Below, piece by piece: positions 10,251-21,668 of a stretch of 64,000 nt of DNA; position 1 is the first letter of the stretch, and every line of letters begins with the position of its first letter. The stretch covers positions 2,356,001 through 2,420,000 of the forward strand of contig OY752143.1 in NCBI GenBank assembly GCA_963573315.1. The letters are read 5' to 3'. The notes below the pieces were generated by a model that saw nothing but the letters and a program-made list of their open reading frames with translations, did no database searches and was not told the DNA's origin. Source of the stretch: Entomortierella parvispora (Eukaryota > Mortierellomycota > Mortierellomycetes > Mortierellales > Mortierellaceae). A program made the translations under genes and the position numbers.

Positions 10251-13200
10251 ATGGACCTGAAGCTATTGCTGTCGCCAGTACAGAAGGAGTCAGAGGCCCA
10301 CCCGGCCTCTACCTCCCAGAACAACGGCTATGGAGAGCACGCGACTGAAGGTCAGCCAAATTGGCAGCACCCTTCGCAACAGCACCAGCAGCTGCCCCAG
10401 CATCAGCAAGGATACGAGGATCAGCATCGTCATCGCCAGCAACAATATCCTCATCGTCCTCAGCAGCAGTTTCATCGACTGTCAGAGCGAGATGAGTATC
10501 ATCAACGCGAGCCTCATCGCACCTTTAGCCCTCAACATCCGCAAGACCAGCGCGCGCCTTTCCAAGGCCAACCACAGTACGTTCAGCAAGAACGTTCTCA
10601 TGGTAAGTCTCCATGTCCAAGTATTGTCTCCTTGATATGCAGAGATTGCGCGTGTTGAACACGACATTAACGACGTCTGGATTGGACATTGGTGTGTGCA
10701 ATTTGACGTAATAGCCTTCGATGGCGCTGGAGCAGAAAGACCATCGCTCTATGCACCGCAGCCGGACCGACACGCGTACTATGACAGCCCTTCATCGTCA
10801 CGAAGTCAGCCTGTGGGCTCGGACAGGACTTTGGGCCATCCTGGGGATCATGCGACTTCGTATCGTCAAGAGTATCCTCCTTCTGGGGTACGAACCCCCC
10901 CGCCAAGAAACCCTGCGCTGGTCCCGCCACTCTTGTCCGTATCAGCATCGACTCCCTTGACGGGAGAGTCCCCCCAGCCCCCACAATATTTTGTGCCCAC
11001 GCACAAGCCAGCACCTGCGTACGTTGCACCTCCAGCAGGATTGAACCTTTCGTCGTTCGGTTTTATGTTGATGGAGAAGCGGGACCGTGAGCGCGAGGCC
11101 ACGGAGCGTGCAAACAGGACTTTTCTCAGAGGGGAGGCCCCATCTGCTTTGCGGGAGTCAGGATCCAGTGCGGATCGGCCATCAAGAACTGCATCGCCTG
11201 CGCAGGATGATGGACGTAACGTGCAACGCGCGCCTTACTCAGTGTACGAACAACAACAACAGACCCGCTCACAGTCGTTCGGACATCAGGGTCCGCCACC
11301 TTCGCAGGGGTATACCGATTATGGCCACTATCCCACGGCTTCATCCCACCATCACCCCTCACACTACCACAGCAGTGGCAGCACGAATGTTGGCACGATA
11401 GATTCTTTCCATGGCCGTGCCCAGGTAACCGCAGTGGTGCTTCGCTTCTTGTTATTATTGATCCATTAGAGACGGGAGGGGAGGCTCTGCAGCACTTGCG
11501 ATTGCCGGAAGAGAGTCATTATTTTCTACTACGCCACCAACATTTGTATTTTAGTTCCATGAAACTCACCAAGCGAAACTCTCTTTATTTGTGCCACTGA
11601 ACGCGTGCAACAACCTCAGGAGTATGGCCACGATGCGCAAGGATCTTATCTGCAGCAGCAATCGCCACATTTGCAACAACAGCAGCAGGGGCGTGCAATG
11701 AGCCCAAGCATGATGGACAGACCTCGGTTCGCCAACGCCAACCTCTCTGTTTTTAGACAGAATGCTGCAGAGGACAGCGATGGTAATGCAAGTGTATCCT
11801 CGAATGGAAGTCTGAAACGACGGAGACGCCCTAATAAGCCATCCGACGGCAAGCGTTCGCTCTTGATGGGATCTGCAATGGCGAGAACGCCTTCCCAAGG
11901 CTCTTACGAGGGTCAAGCAGGGTTCTATGACGACGACGATTCATCCGACGAGCAAGCCGATGTCAGGAACGGACTGCAAGGGCTGAATTTACAAAAAACC
12001 GCCAAGGCCTCTGGTAAGTTCATTCGATACTATGAAAAACGTCCTAAATTATTCTTCAACTTTTACTTATCAAAATGCCTCCTCATTCCGTTTAGCTGCA
12101 TCTTCCCGTGCAAAGAAGTCGAGGAAAAAGGTGGAACGTCCGTTCAAGATTGGTGAGCTTGTCGAGTCAATGAAGTCTGATACTGATGGTACCTGGTTCG
12201 CTGGTCGTGTTCTGGATCTGGAAGATGATCCACATGACCATATCAACCCCAAGTCTGTTCTTATTCACTTTGAGGGCTTTTCGCCTCATCACGATGAGTG
12301 GGTCAAGCCTAATCAGCTGCGAGCCTGTTCGACTGGCAGTAGTTTTCTTCGCTATGGCCCCATGGGCCATGAGGCGCCCGAGAACTGGACTGCGTATGAA
12401 AAGTTTTATCATTCGGATTTGGGGCGTGTGGCCCGTCGACACACAGGACTTGCATACGATCGTCGAATGTTACTACACAAATGTCAGTGTAATTCAAACC
12501 CAGAAGAGCGTCATCATCCTGAGCAACCAGAGAGGCTTGTTGAGATCCTTTGCCAATTCCAAAAACTGGGTATGCTTAGTCTTGTCAAATGGATCCAGGG
12601 ACGCGAGGCCACGATCGAAGAACTGGTTGCCGCTCACACGGACACACACGTTCGGAACTATTGTTGCACCGCAGCCGAAAACAAAAGATACGCAAAGGAG
12701 AACAACATTGACGACCCAGATCTGAATACTGAGGACAGTGTCGACGAGGAACCAGATGAGGTCGAGGAGACATCTGCAACCCAAGCAGCTGTGGAAGATG
12801 AAGAGGCGGCCTCCAAGAAGGTTGTGAGACGGGGCCGACCAAGGAAAGGAACTCGTGGTAGTATTCTTGTACCAACGACGGCCACCAGCGCTGACCCTTC
12901 GGCTGAAGCAACTTCTGAAGCGACGGGGGCCCAGACTGGCGAAGATTCTGAAATGACTGGACCAACATCGCCCACATCTTTCAAAGAGGGCATGGAAATC
13001 GATCTTCATTCGCCTGCTCTTGGAAGACGGCGCTCCAGCATGCGAGGCTCCGCCATGAGGATGTCGTCACTTGTCAGTATGTCATCTACCCTGTACGCCC
13101 AAAAAGAAGAGGATTTGCTACCGGATGCAATCAAAGCGTCTTTGGCTCCAGAAGAAGAGGACGATGATGATGACAAGACGAACCACGCAGGTCCTGCCCC

Positions 13201-15082
13201 AAGTGAGGCTGCTGCTGCTGTTGCTGGAGGTATGGATCCCGCCGAGGCAAACAAGCTGACAGGCTCACCTCAAATGATACCCAAGTTTGACTCAAAGGAC
13301 GAGATTCCAGTCAAGAATGAGACCGGCGAGAGGACACGTCCTGAGCGCCGACGACTTTCAGCGATCGATACACAAAAGCCAACTAGCGATCTTGTCACCA
13401 AATCAGAGGCATCTTCTGCTGGCCCTCGCACAGGAAAGGACTCCGTCACCTCCAAGGAGTTGAATGTCGTTTCACCAACTAGATCCTCTAGTAGGATTAC
13501 CTCCGCAGAGATTGTAGTGCCGCAAAAGGAGAAGGAATCGCCAGAGAAGAAGACTGGCAACGACAAGGCTGAACAAGCCTCCAAGGAACTTGTAGTTGCA
13601 AAACCTCCAATCAAAAAGAAGGGCTACCAGGCAGCCTCGCCTACGCCTGTACCCCCAGGCGATGCTGTGGCGATCAGACCCCCTGGGTTGACTTTTACTA
13701 TGAGCTGTGGACAATTGGGAATTGCCGTCGACACTACGTGGAGTCCCTACCACTCAAGTACGGCTGCAAAAGTTGCTGCTGGGTCCTTGATTACGTTGGT
13801 CGATCAAGTAGTCACTGGACGTTGCAAAAACGGATTTGCCATCATCCGCCCTCCAGGCCATCACGCTGAAGAGGACGAGGCCATGTAAGGAGATTCTTCA
13901 TTTGCGTGTTGCAGGTTTTCAATTCTCGTACAAGGCAAGAAAATTAGAATAGCCAAGAGACTGACCTACTTGCCTTTATTACAAATGAACATAGGGGATT
14001 CTGTTTCTTCAACAACGTCGGCGTGGCTGTGAATCTGACACTCCAAAGATACCCTCTGACTGTCCAAAAGATTCTTATCATCGACTGGGATGTGCAGTAA
14101 GAATTGTCACCTGGAGACCTGTTATTCTCTCATTTGCTGCATGAATATCATCCTAATCAAAACAATGGAAAATTCTTCACCCCCGCTAGCCACGGAAACG
14201 GAACTCAGCAGATCTTCTATGAGAACCCCAATGTCTTGTACATTTCCTTACATCGGTGGGACAATGGGCACTTTTATCCTTTTACAGGGGCTCCAGATGA
14301 GTGTGGTGAAGAGGCTGGTGAAGGAAGGAATGTGAACATTGCCTGGTCATCCTATGGTCGAGGTAAGATTATGACAGTCATTATTCTTTGCACCCTTTCC
14401 GCGATGGACCCTATTGACTGAATGATACTCTCCAACAATCAACTTGTTAGCTCAAGCGATGGGAGATGTGGAATACATTGCTGCTTTCTGGTACGTGCTG
14501 CTCCCGATCGCGAGACAGTTCCAGCCTGATCTAGTGATGGTGTCCGCAGGATTCGATGCGGCGGATGGCCATGCTTCCAATGTAAGTCCGTAAAAGCCTT
14601 TGTTCGCGTATGATTCACAACTGCTTCTAACCCCCCTATGCTGGTCAAAAATTTAGATTGGAGGATACACCGTATCACCTCAGGGATTCGCGATTCTCAC
14701 CCGACTTGTACAGACACTTGCGGGAGGCCGTGTCATTCTATCGCTGGAAGGTGGATATGAGTTCGAACCATTGGCTCTCTCGGCAGCCGCCTGTCTCGAG
14801 GAATTACTTCCGCACTCCCTCTTGCCTGCGACTGCGCCCACCCGTGCTTTCCCCTTTGCTTCTTTCCAAGGAACGCTCAATAGTGTAAAGCCCAACGCAA
14901 TGGCTGTTTCGTCCCTTCACCAGGTCCTCAAATATCAACAGAAATACTGGAAATTCCCCGCAGAGGTGTTGAACCCAAGTTTCCGATTCCAGCTTCCGCA
15001 AGAGTGGAAGGCTAGCAACAGTTTGGCGACTCGGCCGAGAAGAGAGAGGGCTACTCGAAAGAAAGGGGCCGCACTCGACTAA
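10251..15082 (+). CDS. Class II histone deacetylase with N-terminal Tudor/chromo-barrel-like reader and split catalytic domain
   Basis: Eight exons: 10251..10602, 10715..11424, 11620..12013, 12096..13884, 13995..14096, 14190..14362, 14451..14581, 14657..15082; 1358 residues. Residues 1-480 are disordered, rich in Gln, His, Pro and Ser. Residues about 502-565 form a Tudor-knot or chromo-barrel-like fold with the block [17 protein letters not shown]. The deacetylase domain starts near 600 ([14 protein letters not shown]), breaks at about 685, and resumes near 1012 ([20 protein letters not shown]). The break holds about 325 acidic, low-complexity residues with an AT-hook-like [10 protein letters not shown]. 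Catalytic motifs are intact: [29 protein letters not shown] and LEGGYE with the catalytic Tyr. Order and wording match HDAC4/Hda1-type enzymes, so histone H3/H4 deacetylation in the nucleus is expected. Exon 3's acceptor (at 11619) is the least certain junction. Confidence 0.88.
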
Positions 15083-15284
15083 AGAAACAGTAATATCTTA
15101 TCCAAAAACCAACAAAAAATACAACACACATATAAGGATCCGGTTATTCGAAGTCATTTAAAATGTCAAAACCGAAAGTTACCACTGTCCAAGTAGCAAC
15201 CCAAAGAATAATAAAAAAAAAGATGTTGCCAAAACCAGAATCCGTGGTACCAACAAAAAAAAAAAAAAATGTGTAAACGGGTAT
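15083..15284. other. Short convergent 3' spacer
   Basis: Between the deacetylase stop and the stop of the TMEM135-like gene. Runs of A at about 15210-15270 and AATAAT/AATAAA-like elements on both strands fit 3' ends. No gene. Confidence 0.5.
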
Positions 15285-17733
15285 TTAATTCTTCCCGAGG
15301 ATATGATAGATGATTTTCGTGACGAATGGGGATAGAACCTGCTCCTCTCGCTGGTAGAACGACTACAGGTGAAGACAAAATAAAAGAGGATTGCGTAAGA
15401 AAACAATAATTATAAAAGGCAACAATATCCAGGTTTCCAGCAACACGTTACCATAATCAAAGACATGGCAAAGGAGAATGTCATGACCTCCCAATGCTTG
15501 ACGCCTTTGACCCAATGCTTGCGGTACAAGATCCTATAGAGACTCTCTGCGGCCTTGGGGGCCACATACATGGCCAACTCTGCACGTCTTTGCTCCTGCT
15601 CGACCATGATGGCCGATCCTGCACAGGTCAATCCAAAGAGCCAGTAGATGTATTTGCTGTTGCCCACGGGTATACCAGCGTTCAAGACATTTCGGTGAGC
15701 ACAGATCTGCGCCTGATAAAGGGAAACAAAGACGGCCAAAAAGACAGAGGAGCGAAGCGCGTTGAAACTTGTTTTGGATGCCACGTTCAGGGGGCTAAGA
15801 AGAAAGAGAGAGAGAGAGAAAAAGGAATTAGGAGAATTGATAAAGAACCTACCCACGAGAGCCATACGAGGAAAATAGTGAGACATACTCCTTGAGCAAC
15901 CTCTTTGTTCGGAGGACCAGGAGCGGCACAAAGTTAAGCGTGGCATAGACCGGGAAGATGGATTTGGTCACATCGATCAACCGCTCCACGCTGTTGACTG
16001 TGCAAGAGTCCTTGCTAGGGTGAAAGACTGCACAGCTCAAGACCGGCACATTCTCAGGAATCGCAGACACAACCTCCAATGTCCTGGTCGTAGGCTTGTA
16101 TTTGTTGACCATTTCTCGCAACCTCTTCAAGTCCAAGGGGAATCCACGGACAGTCGCCCTGTTAAACGCGAGCATCTCGGGTGTCACACGGCTAGTTTTG
16201 TTCATAAAACCAAAAAATTCTTTTGGGATTGTGTCTGGGTGCATCTGCGTCGCCAGCGACAAAAAAAAAAAAAAAAAAAAAGAAAAGTTTGCCCTGTTTA
16301 GATTTTGGTTTCTCTTTCTGTGCAATGTAAAGCAGTAAAGACGCGTCTGCGGCACTTACTGCGAACGCGTAAAGCACTTGAGCAGATCCAATGGCAAAAA
16401 GAACGGCATCTCCGTGCCGGAACGAAAACTGTCCGCGGTATTTTCCTGCATTGTAAACTCCTTGCATCGAACTAACAAAATTTTTTTTTTGCACGAGTTG
16501 AGAAGAAAAGATCCCGTTGGACATTAGAATTTGTCATCCCGTATGCTGCTCTAGGGGGATCCACCATTGTCCATCCCCTTTGTTTGAGAGAAGGGTTGTG
16601 GAAAACAAACATAAAATGGGGCTCTGGTCAAGACACTCACCGGACAAACATTTGCTGGGTGAAGGTTACTCGACGTTCTGGAGACTCTACAAAGAGAGCA
16701 AGACCAGCAATGGCACCTAAACAAATTTCCAGAAGTCGGCCATTAAAAGTTAGACGTGATGTGGGGACGGATAATATCGAACTGGAACTTTGATTGGTAC
16801 TCTACCTGCAATGGCACCATTGATTCTGTCGTCTTTTCCACGATACAACTTGAGTCCGTTGTTGACAAACTTCCACAGGAACGAAAACAGTCCAAAGAAC
16901 GATCCAATCCTGATGGCGTCCTGTCCCATAAAGGCGTCCTTGAAGATAGCAGCAAGTGAGCCCCTATTTTTTTTTTTTTTTTTTTTTTTTGTAAACACAA
17001 GCCAGGTCTATCAATTCTTCTGTGGTTGTTACTGGTTATCGCGTCAAGTACCCCAGAAATGATCCGATCTGCATTTTCTTTTCTTACCGCCCCTTCATCA
17101 GCTTGATCATGCCCAAACAAAAGTTCACAATTGCTTTCATGCCATAGGAAACAGCTCCAGATCCTATTCATGTTGTTTTTTTCAAAGATACAATTGTTAG
17201 ACCCGCACATGCAATTGACCGGTGCGGTACCGAGCAGACTTACGAATTGCGCCCAGGGTCGCATGCTTCAGCACGCCTTCATAGGTATCACAACGGGCCG
17301 AGAGATGGGGGATCGACACTCCAGACTTGTAGTTTTTACACTTTTCAGCTGCCTCCAGGCCCTCTGGAGTACGATACCCCTTTGGCCTTTTGCCATTGAT
17401 CCAACCTGATCGATCCTCAGCATGCTTCTTGTGTCGGTTGCTGTGATCCTTCGATTGGTGTCGATCCTTGGAGGAATGTGCCTGACCCTCGGCAGGAGAA
17501 GTTGGCAGTGTACGTGGTTCTGCGCTGGTCATTAACAAGGCCCTGTCCAGATCGGCGATAATGTGAGTTGAGGATGACCGAGTCAGTGGCAGGACGGACC
17601 CGTCTACTGTGGCATAGGACGAGGACAGGGAAGAGGACGAGGAGAATGAGGAGGGAGGAGAGGCGTGTTCTTTTGCGTCCTTGTCCACGCCGACGCTGTC
17701 TGCTGGGTTGATGGATGGCGGGTGGTCGGCCAT
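15285..17733 (-). CDS. TMEM135-like multi-pass membrane protein
   Basis: Eight exons on the minus strand: 17733..17244, 17163..17088, 16963..16806, 16716..16641, 16471..16360, 16244..15853, 15794..15452, 15362..15285; 574 residues. The first 130 residues are a Ser-rich polar tail. Then comes a Cys-containing block (SARCDTYEGVLKHATLGAIR) matching human TMEM135's KHYEDNC...GFIR region, followed by hydrophobic helices, DAIRIGSFFGLFSFLWKF, NGAIAG, and RGDAVLFAIGSAQVLYAF. The C-terminal third has LAVFVSLYQAQ, YWLFGLTCAGSA and YVAPKAAESLYR. TMEM135 (PMP52) proteins sit in peroxisomes and mitochondria and affect lipid metabolism and organelle dynamics. The last exon was added because an ATG|GTAACG donor and a CCTGTAG acceptor continue the frame into SFYQREEQVL...; otherwise a stop follows at 15410. 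The fungal protein is longer than the 458-residue human one mainly through its N-terminus. Confidence 0.82.
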
Positions 17734-18379
17734 GGAGATGACTGACGGGATGGAGAGGGAGGGAGGGAGGCGATGCAAGGAGATGAGGAATGATTGGCCT
17801 TGAGATGGGAGGAGAGACAATGAAGACAAAGAGACGAAGGAAGGAAGAAGGGAAAAAAAAAAGGAAAGAGGGTTCTGCGTCCGTGCATATCCCAGATAAG
17901 CATGCGGCCTGGGCCGTGGTTGGCTGGGCTCCAAAAACAATGCAAAAACGGTTTGAAATCCCAATTGCGCGTCTGCATCCCCGGCATGCATGTGTGGAGA
18001 GATGGGGGGAGATGGATCCCATTGTTGTGTGGAGAAGAGATCTCGCTCATTTCTATCTTTTTGTTCTCTGCATTCCCTGTCTTGAGTCTTGTTTCCATTC
18101 TTTTCTTTGTTATCTTGCTACAAAAAGTCCGTGGAGGGGGTCAGAGAGTGCCTGTCTGTGCTTTGCTACGAAATAATCGCTGTGCCAAGCGTGCAAGGAG
18201 AATTGTCCCTGAAAATCACAAGATCGGTATGAACACAAAGCAACACTACGCTAAACAGCAGTAATTTGAGGGTTCTTGCACTTTTAATGGAAAGAACTCG
18301 GAAGCATTGGTATTCAACGCTCTGGGAAACAGTCATCCAGTTGTGCCAAGAGGGCATTCCTTGTCGCAACACTTCTTTT
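17734..18379. other. Promoter region of the TMEM135-like gene and 3' flank of the GATA gene
   Basis: About 645 bases between two minus-strand genes. The part next to 17733 (17755-17880) is strongly purine-rich on the + strand, so pyrimidine-rich on the coding strand. No gene is supported. Confidence 0.45.
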
Positions 18380-20733
18380 TCACCTGTTCGTGGATCTGGT
18401 AGAGCGCGCTCGGCTTGTCGCTGCACCATCACTGGCCCTGGAAACTGCTCGAAGATGGCGAGGACTGTTCTCATGAATGGGTGTAGACGCTGCCTCGATC
18501 AATGAGGCGAACGTTTCATGTTCTTCAAGGTGGGCTACCGGCATTGCGCTTCCAAAAGCAGTACTGACCTCCAACGCGTCAAGTCCTTGTCCACATTCAA
18601 CGTTTGTGTGCATCGGCCAAGTTGCGGGCGATAGTGATGACGGGGATAGTCCGATGTCGGAAGAGATCTCTGGACAGAGTGGCGGATTCTGGTGTTGATG
18701 GTCACAGTGGCGAGTCTTAGAATTTTGGCCCTGTCCTCCGGCGTGCTGTTGTGGCTGCTGTTGCTTCATTGTAAGACTGCAGGCATTGCAGAGGTTCTCC
18801 TCTTGAGGTCCCTTTCGCCAAATAGGAGTAGAAGTCGCGCCACAGATCTGGCATGGGTCGTGCTCTACCTGAGTACGATGGATCTTGATCGTTCCATCTT
18901 TGGCCATGAAGAACGGACGGGCCTTTCCGTGAAGCTTCTGGCTATGAAGACAAAGGGGTAGGAGCAACATAGCATTCTCTGTTTTACGGACTGCCGCTTG
19001 GGTATTTGTTCCAAGAAAGCCCGAAAAAGAACTCCCCCCACACACACCTTCTCTCCTCTCTTGATAACTTACTAGAGACCACAGGCGTTACAGAGCAAAA
19101 TCCGACCCTCAGGACATCTTCTCCAACTGGGCGTGGCTCGGGTATGGCAATTGAAACAAAATTTTGGATCCGGATCCATAGCTTGGAGCTCTTGCTTGCT
19201 CAAATTTCGGCGCGGATATTCCCCATTCTTTGACGACAAAGGCAAGTTCTCGGAAGTCGTGTCCGGAAGCTGAGAAAGGGCGAAAGCATAGTGCTCACTG
19301 TGAGAGGGCCCATGGCCGTTAGTGTAGGAGAATTGATGCGAAGGACCCCCTTGTTGATACTGGTCCTGATAGTTTGATGTTGGCAATGAGCCTCCCTCCG
19401 GTAGGCCAAAAATAGGCGGGAATGTGGCAAAAGATGGAGACAGAGCGGCGTAGGAGGCGTAGCCCAAGTTAGGGCCGTTCACGTCACCCGCTGCAGTCAT
19501 AGAGGCAGCATCACTTAAGGGCAGGTGGACCGATGGCATGTAGTCTTGATGCGAGGATGCTCCCGGATGCAGGTGACTCGGATTGCCGCTGGTATGAGAT
19601 TGACTATAGGAGCCGTGGTGGCGATGCAGGCGTCTCGACGGATCTGGGTAGGGGCGCGAGTCTAGCGGGTGCCGTCGATTCAGGTAATAGTGCTGTTGGT
19701 GGGTTAGATGTTGGGTTGGCTGGCAGTGTTGCGATGGGCATCCATGGCATCCTTGGTCGTGACCCCCGCTGGCCGACGCAAGCATCGACATCATTGTCAT
19801 ATTTGGTGGCGTGTTAATTGGTGGCGGTGGCGCAAAATAGGATGCTTCTGATTTTCGGACGCGTCTGGAGCGCGGGGGTCGAGCAGGTTGTCCATCATGG
19901 CTTTGGCCCAAGGTTGGCGACCACGATTGTATCCCAGATTCTGATTGGTAGCAGTGGTCGTGATGGTGATGAAGGTGTTGGGGCTCAGGCAACAACGTGG
20001 TTCCTGTATTGGGTCCCGTAGTCCATTCTAGAGTAGCCAGTCCTACATCGTATAGCCCGTCACTAGGGATGAAGCTGTTGCTACCAGCAGAGGTCTCGAC
20101 TCCCTGAGCAACATTATTTCTGTTTGTCGGTTCCTCGAGTCGGATGCGCGTCTCCAATTCATCGTAGGGGTTCCAATTCGGTTCTAAAGGGGCATCCTCC
20201 AAATGGCTCCGGAATACAAGAGGTGAACCAACTTCATCAAACGTTGGAGGTGAATGGTGTCCATTCTCGACCACGAGGGGAATGGCGCCTGGGCCAGTGT
20301 TATCCGCACCAGTCAAAACGTCGCGGAATCCTTCAGAGGTAATATCGGCATCCGGAGCTTGTGTGCTGTTGGCAGCTTCGGATAGGACAGGGTCAAGGAC
20401 CTCAACTTTGACGTGCACCATACCATTGACCGTGTTGGTGAAAACAGCGCACACCGGACTCGCTTGGCGCGGTGGCTTGCTTTCTGTGACGGCGACGGAC
20501 TCTGTGAGTGACTCGAGGCGAAAGGCGCTGTCGTTACCAACGGCTTGAGAACAGGAGACTCTCATCACCGGCTCCTGCCCGCCAAGTTCAGAACGGATTC
20601 CAAGTCCGATGGTTCCTGTTGTCGTTGTTGTATCTGTGTTCGACACTGATGTCAAGGCCAGTCGAGTCAGACTTTTGTGCGGCTGATCTTTCAGATCGAG
20701 TTGAAGCTCTGATTGATTCTCCTCGTGCAGCAT
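18380..20733 (-). CDS. Transcription factor with two GATA-type zinc fingers
   Basis: Two exons on the minus strand: 20733..19073 and 18941..18380; 740 residues. The first 520 residues are low in predicted structure, with Ser, Pro, His and Gln. Finger 1, at about 527-552, is C-X2-C-X18-C-X2-C (CFNCHTRATPSWRR...LLCNACGL); the intron falls inside the Tyr codon right after CNACGL. Residues KLHGKARPFF follow as the usual basic tail. About 30 residues later, finger 2 is C-X2-C-X17-C-X2-C (CQICGATSTPIWRKG...LCNAC). The C-terminus is Ser/Ala-rich. GATA factors bind WGATAR sites and often govern nitrogen, iron or light responses. The short linker has no Cys-rich block, so it does not look like an SreA iron regulator. 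The exact pathway cannot be told from sequence. Confidence 0.9.
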
Positions 20734-21668
20734 GGGTTGACTGAATGATGAACAAAAGTGCGGGCAGGTGGAAACAAGTGTGTGCGTGCGTGCGTTAGTG
20801 TGAGAGTGTAAAGATGAAGGAGGATAGGGATAAAAGTGGGGCCAAGGGATGCGTGGATGTATGATTCAAAGAGGTGTGAAAGCGGAAGGAAAAAAAAAAG
20901 ATAGTGGACTAGGAGCCTGTTTAAATAGCACAACCTAAAGGCGGCTTACTGCTTGCCATTGCGTACACTATCCCCGCTGATTTGCTTTCATTCCCAGTCT
21001 CTTGCGTGCGAATGCTGTCCATGTTCACTCCAGTGATCGCAATCCATTCAATGTCTCTATACCCAGTTCATTGTATTACCTGGAAAAAAAAGAAAGTGGA
21101 CCAAGCCAAGACTGCCCTACTCCACTTGTCGATCAGTTCGTCGACGAACGCGTATGGTCACTGATCGAACAGCCATAAAAGAAGGCAAGGAGCGAGCAAT
21201 CCTGTGGGCTCGGCTGTTACCCTGGACCCTCGGAAAAGAAGACGACAACATCATAAGACCAAATGCTGGCAAACAGGCAAATGGACATGTTTTTCCGGAG
21301 AAAACAAAGTAGTTGATGGCCTGCAACGCACCAATGGGCAGCCCCATTCTTCTCTTTCCTTAATATAGAGCTGAAGAAAAACCAGGAGAAAGACTGAATG
21401 CCTTCAGCTTCAGGGAATTCAAGCCTTTTTTCTTGTATTTTTTTCTCGTGATTCTCAGTCCCCTAGAGAAACGACGCAGCACCACTGCTTTCAAAGTCTG
21501 ACCCCATGGCAATTATTCAGAGTATTCACTAGCCCTTCAGTACTTCTATGTGGACATCGCGACTATAGCGTAAAACGCGTCTTTCAAAATGAGAGGGAAA
21601 TAGGAGAAAACCCAGTTGATATTGTTCATTTATTGCTCTCTGCACTTTTTATCATCTCATCACTCACT
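20734..21668. other. Intergenic region upstream of the GATA gene
   Basis: About 935 bases. I see promoter-like sequence for the minus-strand GATA gene and the 3' flank of the F-box gene, but no gene. The frames on both strands are short and unremarkable. Confidence 0.4.
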